64,000 nt of DNA from Bradysia coprophila (Eukaryota; Arthropoda; Insecta; Diptera; Sciaridae): NCBI RefSeq assembly GCF_014529535.1, contig NW_023503373.1:3038001-3102000 (forward strand). The letters are read 5' to 3'. Shown here in pieces: positions 60,084-64,000 of this stretch. Position 1 is the stretch's first letter, and every line of letters starts with the position of its first letter. The notes under the pieces are model-generated. The model had not been told where the DNA came from, made no database searches, and saw nothing but the letters and a program-made list of their open reading frames with translations. Position numbers and translations under genes: made by a program.

Positions 60084-60230
60084 ATGGTGACTGACAGTGC
60101 CAAAAAAGTAACACTCAGCAGAAGAATGTCGGCCACCCAACACCCTTCTTCGAAACTGAGAACTGTTTTTGCAGTGTTAGTGTTCATAATTATAGCACGG
60201 AAACCTCGACGGAAACTGTTAAATGGATAA
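60084..60230 (+). CDS. Possible 48-residue single-pass membrane peptide
   Basis: ATG at 60084, Ser/Thr/basic N-terminus, one hydrophobic segment (about residues 29-38, VFAVLVFIII) and a basic tail ARKPRRKLLNG; AATAAA at 60251. It sits 50 bases after the hAT-like element. The reverse strand also has an open frame across it, so coding status is uncertain and no family is recognised. Confidence 0.25.
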   Translation: MVTDSAKKVTLSRRMSATQHPSSKLRTVFAVLVFIIIARKPRRKLLNG

Positions 60231-60256
60231 ATACGTTTTTTTATTGTAAAAATAAA

Positions 60257-62190
60257 TTTCGCAAGCATATTGTCTCGCAACTAAAAAACAAAATTAAAAA
60301 ATTGCAAATTATAAAATTGTTGTCATTTTTTTTGTACAATAATTTCAAATCTAGGTTAGGGCTTTATAAATATTTTAAATGTAAAATGCTTTCGGTATAT
60401 ACATCGGCGGAAAAGTCATGTTATTTTGTTGGTGATACTGTTGACGCTTTGACATTAATTTTATTTCTCAGAACATACATAACATATGCCACCGTAACGA
60501 TAAAATTACTTGACTTCATTTAGTAAAAATTTACTACGCAATTTGAAATTACCACATCATGAACGGATCGTACAGAATCAATTAATTGATTCACAAACAC
60601 AAAATGAAAGGCAACGCATTTCTTAAAGAAAGAATCGATTTTTTATCTTAATTCTTATTATGAAGTTATGTAGTCATCGATACAGTATGTGAAAATTACC
60701 AGTCTTTTGTATATTGGCTGAAAATCGTATTAGCTTTTGTATGCATAAAATGAAACGTGCACAAAACCCATCATGTCAAACATTAATTAATCAATTGCAG
60801 TTATAACATTTTCGTATATATTTTGTCTAACTAAAATGTATCGTGAAACCAAGTTTCATTAACTATGTTTTAATGAAATGAAGAAGTGTCCGATTGAGTA
60901 ACCATTCATTACATTTGTTATTTAATACCACGTATAAAGAGAGTGGATGTTCATTTTTCACAGCTAAATTACAGACTTTAATCAATGGAATGATACGAAT
61001 CATAATTTTCGAAAAAAAAAAAACGTTATCCCAAAGTTCGATCTGACGCTTATTCCATTAAGTATTTTTATTGAGCCTTTGGAATGTGAAATGACAGACA
61101 TGAGGACATACAATAGACGATTTAAATTAATCAAAATTCAAATTTGTTAAGTTGATTAAAATGGAAAATTGCATTCTATTTGACAAACCTCGCGTTTTAT
61201 TGTGATTTGAATGATGAATATGTAAAGATAAAGTTAATAAATCTCGTCACCATCATCAAAGTGATTAAAGAACGCTCTTGGATGTTAAGGAAATGTAAAT
61301 GTATAATGCATTTAACCAGGTTTACTTTCACCGTATGCTGTATCGATGATGGAAAATATCTCAATTATAATTCAATTTAAGACATTATTTCGTTGACTTT
61401 TTATTGTGGCTTTAGTCACTGAATATACGCATGATTTTTGATCTTATTGAAAAAAGTCACAAGCAACACATAATACCACGATGATGTATGATGGTACTTT
61501 TATGATTGAATGACTTTTAATGAAGGAAATCGTAACATTTTTACTTATTCACATTGAGCATATTGTTGGGGTTTACAATCATCAAATTTGTGATTGTAAG
61601 CATATCTGTCATATGTTATCGACAGTGACGCCAAAATTGAGCGAGGATTGATTAGTCGTGTCTTGTCTTATATGGCAAAATGTGTGAGAAAGTAGTGAAG
61701 TGAAAGATATTGTGCCAACAAGACAAATGCGTCTTTAAGAAAAGGAAGTAATAGATTCACTGATAATACTGTGGTGCATTTGCTGCTAATTAGTCAATTA
61801 ATTGCTTCAACAAGATTTCTGGATTTTTTTGGTGTAGAAGTTTTGATTGGGTAATTCATCGGAAAATTCCAGCAGTTTTTCTTAAAGAAAATATTTTTTT
61901 AAATTCTCCGACATTTCCCAGAATTTTCATAAATTTTTCTAAAATTTCTCAAAAAATGTTTTTTTGGGAAAATTAAGGAAAATAAGAAAATTTGGGAAAT
62001 GATTTTTCCAAAAATAGTCCATTGAAAATTCTTATTGATTGAAAACATATTGGAAATTGGAAGGCATAATGACAAAATTTCAGTCGTTTTGTGTATCAGT
62101 CGACCTTTATTTCACGTTACACCAATTACAACGCTATTTTAAACATTTTTTTTTCATTATTTCAATTTCGATTTTTTGTTTCGTCACATC
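60257..62190. other. Spacer
   Basis: No gene supported. Low-complexity AAATTTCTC/GGGAAAA stretch at 61880-62010. An inverted dispersed repeat motif (TTATCGACAGTGACG) is at 61617. Confidence 0.4.
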
Positions 62191-63482
62191 CTATAAACAA
62201 ACAACCCCTAGGACATTCTTCTCTTCAATACCTATTTGTGGCAATCTCGGCATAGGAATTCCAATAGAAAATGCGGAATGCTTTTTGGTTGCTTCGTAAA
62301 TTTGCTGGACTCGATCGCAGGTCAATTTGTTCTTGGTTATTGATACGTGGCGAATGTTCGTAAATAGATTCCACACCTGTTCGATGTCATCAATGTCCGT
62401 CAAATCATTCTGTCCAAGATCAATATTTACCAAATTTCTAAAATTCTTCAATCGACGCAAAATATCGTTGGCTGTAATCCGATTTTTAGAAATGTCCAAA
62501 AATTGAACGGCATTGTAATTTGCAGTCAGATCTGAATTCACATTACTGACTTTAAATCCACTATTTCTGAGATGTATGGATTCTAACGATGGCAATCGAC
62601 CCAATAAATCTAAATCAATATCATCAATAATGTTGTCGTCCAAGTGCAGTCGTTGTAACTCTGCGAGGTTGTACAACGATTGTCCGATACTTCGCATTTG
62701 ATTTCCGTTGAAATTGATCGATTTTAGATGCGTCGAACGGGAAAAAATTCTATCGGACAAAGTCTGGATTCTGTTATTGGTCAAAAACAATTCTTTCAAT
62801 CCAGGCAAGTCCAAGGCACCGTCTTCTATTGTTTCAATTCGATTGTTATCTAACTTCAACACACTCAATGTGTTAAGATCAGCGAACACATTTCGTTTAA
62901 TAACGGTCAGTGAATTATTCGTTAATTCTAAGTTATTCAAATCTTCCAGTTCACCGAACGCAGACGCTTCAATGTTATTTATTCTGTTATGAGATAGGAA
63001 AATGCTTTGCAGGAATTTAACGTTGTTGAACAAGTCACCAACAATCGATTCAATTTCATTATGCTCCAAATTCAATTCCACCAAACGAGATGCGCCTTCG
63101 AAGTCGTCCTTGCTAACGGACTTTAATCCGGTGGGAAAATATACTCTGACCAAATCTGGGAACTGTTGAAAAATTCCAGTTGGTATCAAGGCCATACGAC
63201 TATCCGAAGATATTTTAAAAACACGTCTGTACTTCCAGTGATCAGCATTTATGAAATTGAAATGGACTCGCTCATTTATATTTAGTTTGTCTGATACTAT
63301 GCAAAAGGAGTCTACGCCTTCATCACAATGCACATTGACGGTTAGTGCATTAGAACATGAATTAGCCCAAACAAATAACAATCTGAAAAGTAAGGTTGAT
63401 GTAACTTGATGTCTTTTATGTAAAACTGAATTGAGTTAAAGTCCTAATGTGCTTACAGAATATTAAAAATTAGGCAACACAT
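62191..63482 (-). CDS. Secreted leucine-rich-repeat protein
   Basis: Two exons read leftward: 63482-63457 and 63382-62191, joined in phase 2 over a 74-base GT-AG intron; 405 residues. The first exon supplies the signal peptide (MCCLIFNILLLFVWANSC), which is why the start at 63482 is chosen. A cysteine-containing N-terminal cap (about 25-70) precedes some ten LRRs of about 24 residues (about 80-360; LxxLxLxxNxI pattern, e.g. LVELNLEHNEIESI, LKELFLTNNRIQTL). No transmembrane segment or GPI tail is evident; the C-terminus has one Cys in KLTCDRVQQIY. Similar dipteran secreted LRR proteins include immune and developmental ligands-binding proteins, but the partner is unknown. A TATA box lies at 63548-63543 (minus). 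Confidence 0.8.
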
Positions 63483-63542
63483 TTCTACTTGTACACAAAA
63501 CGACCGTTCCGAAGCGATACAAATAATGAACTGGCCTGACTG

Positions 63543-63548
63543 TTTATA
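63543..63548 (-). promoter_or_regulatory. TATA box of the LRR gene
   Basis: TATAAA on the minus strand, 61 bases before the ATG. Confidence 0.4.
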
Positions 63549-64000
63549 AAACTGATATTTTTAGAACTAAGAACTCTATAGACCGCATCAACTGAATTTA
63601 ATTATCTCGTTTAATGGCATTCCTCGAGTTGTTCTTGTTATCGAATTTACAAAGTTGTAAAAAGACTTTGTTGAATCTGATGGTAACACTGCATAGTATC
63701 TATGTATAATAGAAGATTACAACGTTGACTAAGTAAAAGTAAGTGAGTCATTGATCTAGATCCACTTGCTTAAAAATTTAGTGATAAGGTTTGTACATGG
63801 CACAGGATAAGATGACCCTTCCAAGCGCCTAAGTTACTTTACTTCTATGGATTCAATGAAAAACATAACTGAAGTGAATCATAAAACATTTTGAAGAATA
63901 TTTTTTGCTGATTAGAACAATGGATGTTTACAGCACATCTTTCCAAAGAGGGACCATTTTCTCACGCTTAACGTGATTTGTTTGTAATTCCCTTAGTGTT
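63549..64000. other. Upstream spacer
   Basis: Nothing recognised. Confidence 0.4.

Overview
The window reads as AT-rich nuclear DNA of an insect, most likely a dipteran (a nematoceran such as a fungus gnat would fit, but the genus cannot be fixed from sequence alone). The reasons are 60-80 base introns with GT-AG ends, a ZAD-domain protein (an arthropod zinc-finger module), a TPR/MYND/SET protein of the SMYD4 group, a LOTUS/Tudor germline protein, threonine-rich extracellular proteins, and a dense load of short DNA transposons. There are no operons; genes are separated by repeat-rich spacers.

Layout. 1-3.1 kb: spacer with two MITE copies. 3.1-4.1 kb (+): two-exon ZAD-only gene. 4.7-7.6 kb: two minisatellites, the 3' end of a Helentron-like element, and hairpin-rich repeats with a perfect 58-base palindrome. 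8.0-8.9 kb (+): divergent single-exon seven-transmembrane receptor. 9-16.4 kb: repeats (Helentron-like copy, hAT-like MITE with 8-base duplication, PIF/Harbinger-like MITE inside another element, a +/-/+ array of 190-base units). 17.0-21.1 kb (+): complete five-exon cytoplasmic poly(A)-binding protein with an A-rich leader and a probable 1.8 kb 3' UTR. 23.3-25.3 kb: a nest of at least six MITEs whose insertion order can be read from target-site duplications. 25.7-26.0 kb (-): small two-exon gene for a secreted eight-cysteine peptide. 28.4-30.0 kb (+): SMYD4-like gene. 31.8-33.9 kb: dead hAT-like transposon split by a TA-flanked MITE. 34.8-39.35 kb (+): eleven-exon TDRD7/tapas-like gene (LOTUS, dsRBD-like, LOTUS, three Tudor). 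40-43.5 kb: foldback elements. 44.1-54.2 kb (-): two threonine-rich, mucin-like coding blocks, every exon beginning and ending in phase 0, possibly one gene with an alternative last exon. 54.7-56.3 kb (+): two phase-compatible exons of an unidentified gene. 59.0-60.0 kb: 989-base hAT-like element. 62.2-63.5 kb (-): secreted leucine-rich-repeat protein.

The genes do not form one pathway. Two (poly(A)-binding protein and the TDRD7-like protein) act on mRNA/RNP biology, three sets (Cys-rich peptide, mucin-like proteins, LRR protein) are predicted or likely secreted, and the SMYD4-like and ZAD proteins are probable regulators. The most interesting items are the unlisted Cys-rich peptide gene, the datable transposon nests, and the Helentron-like element whose terminal hairpin shows compensatory base change between copies.
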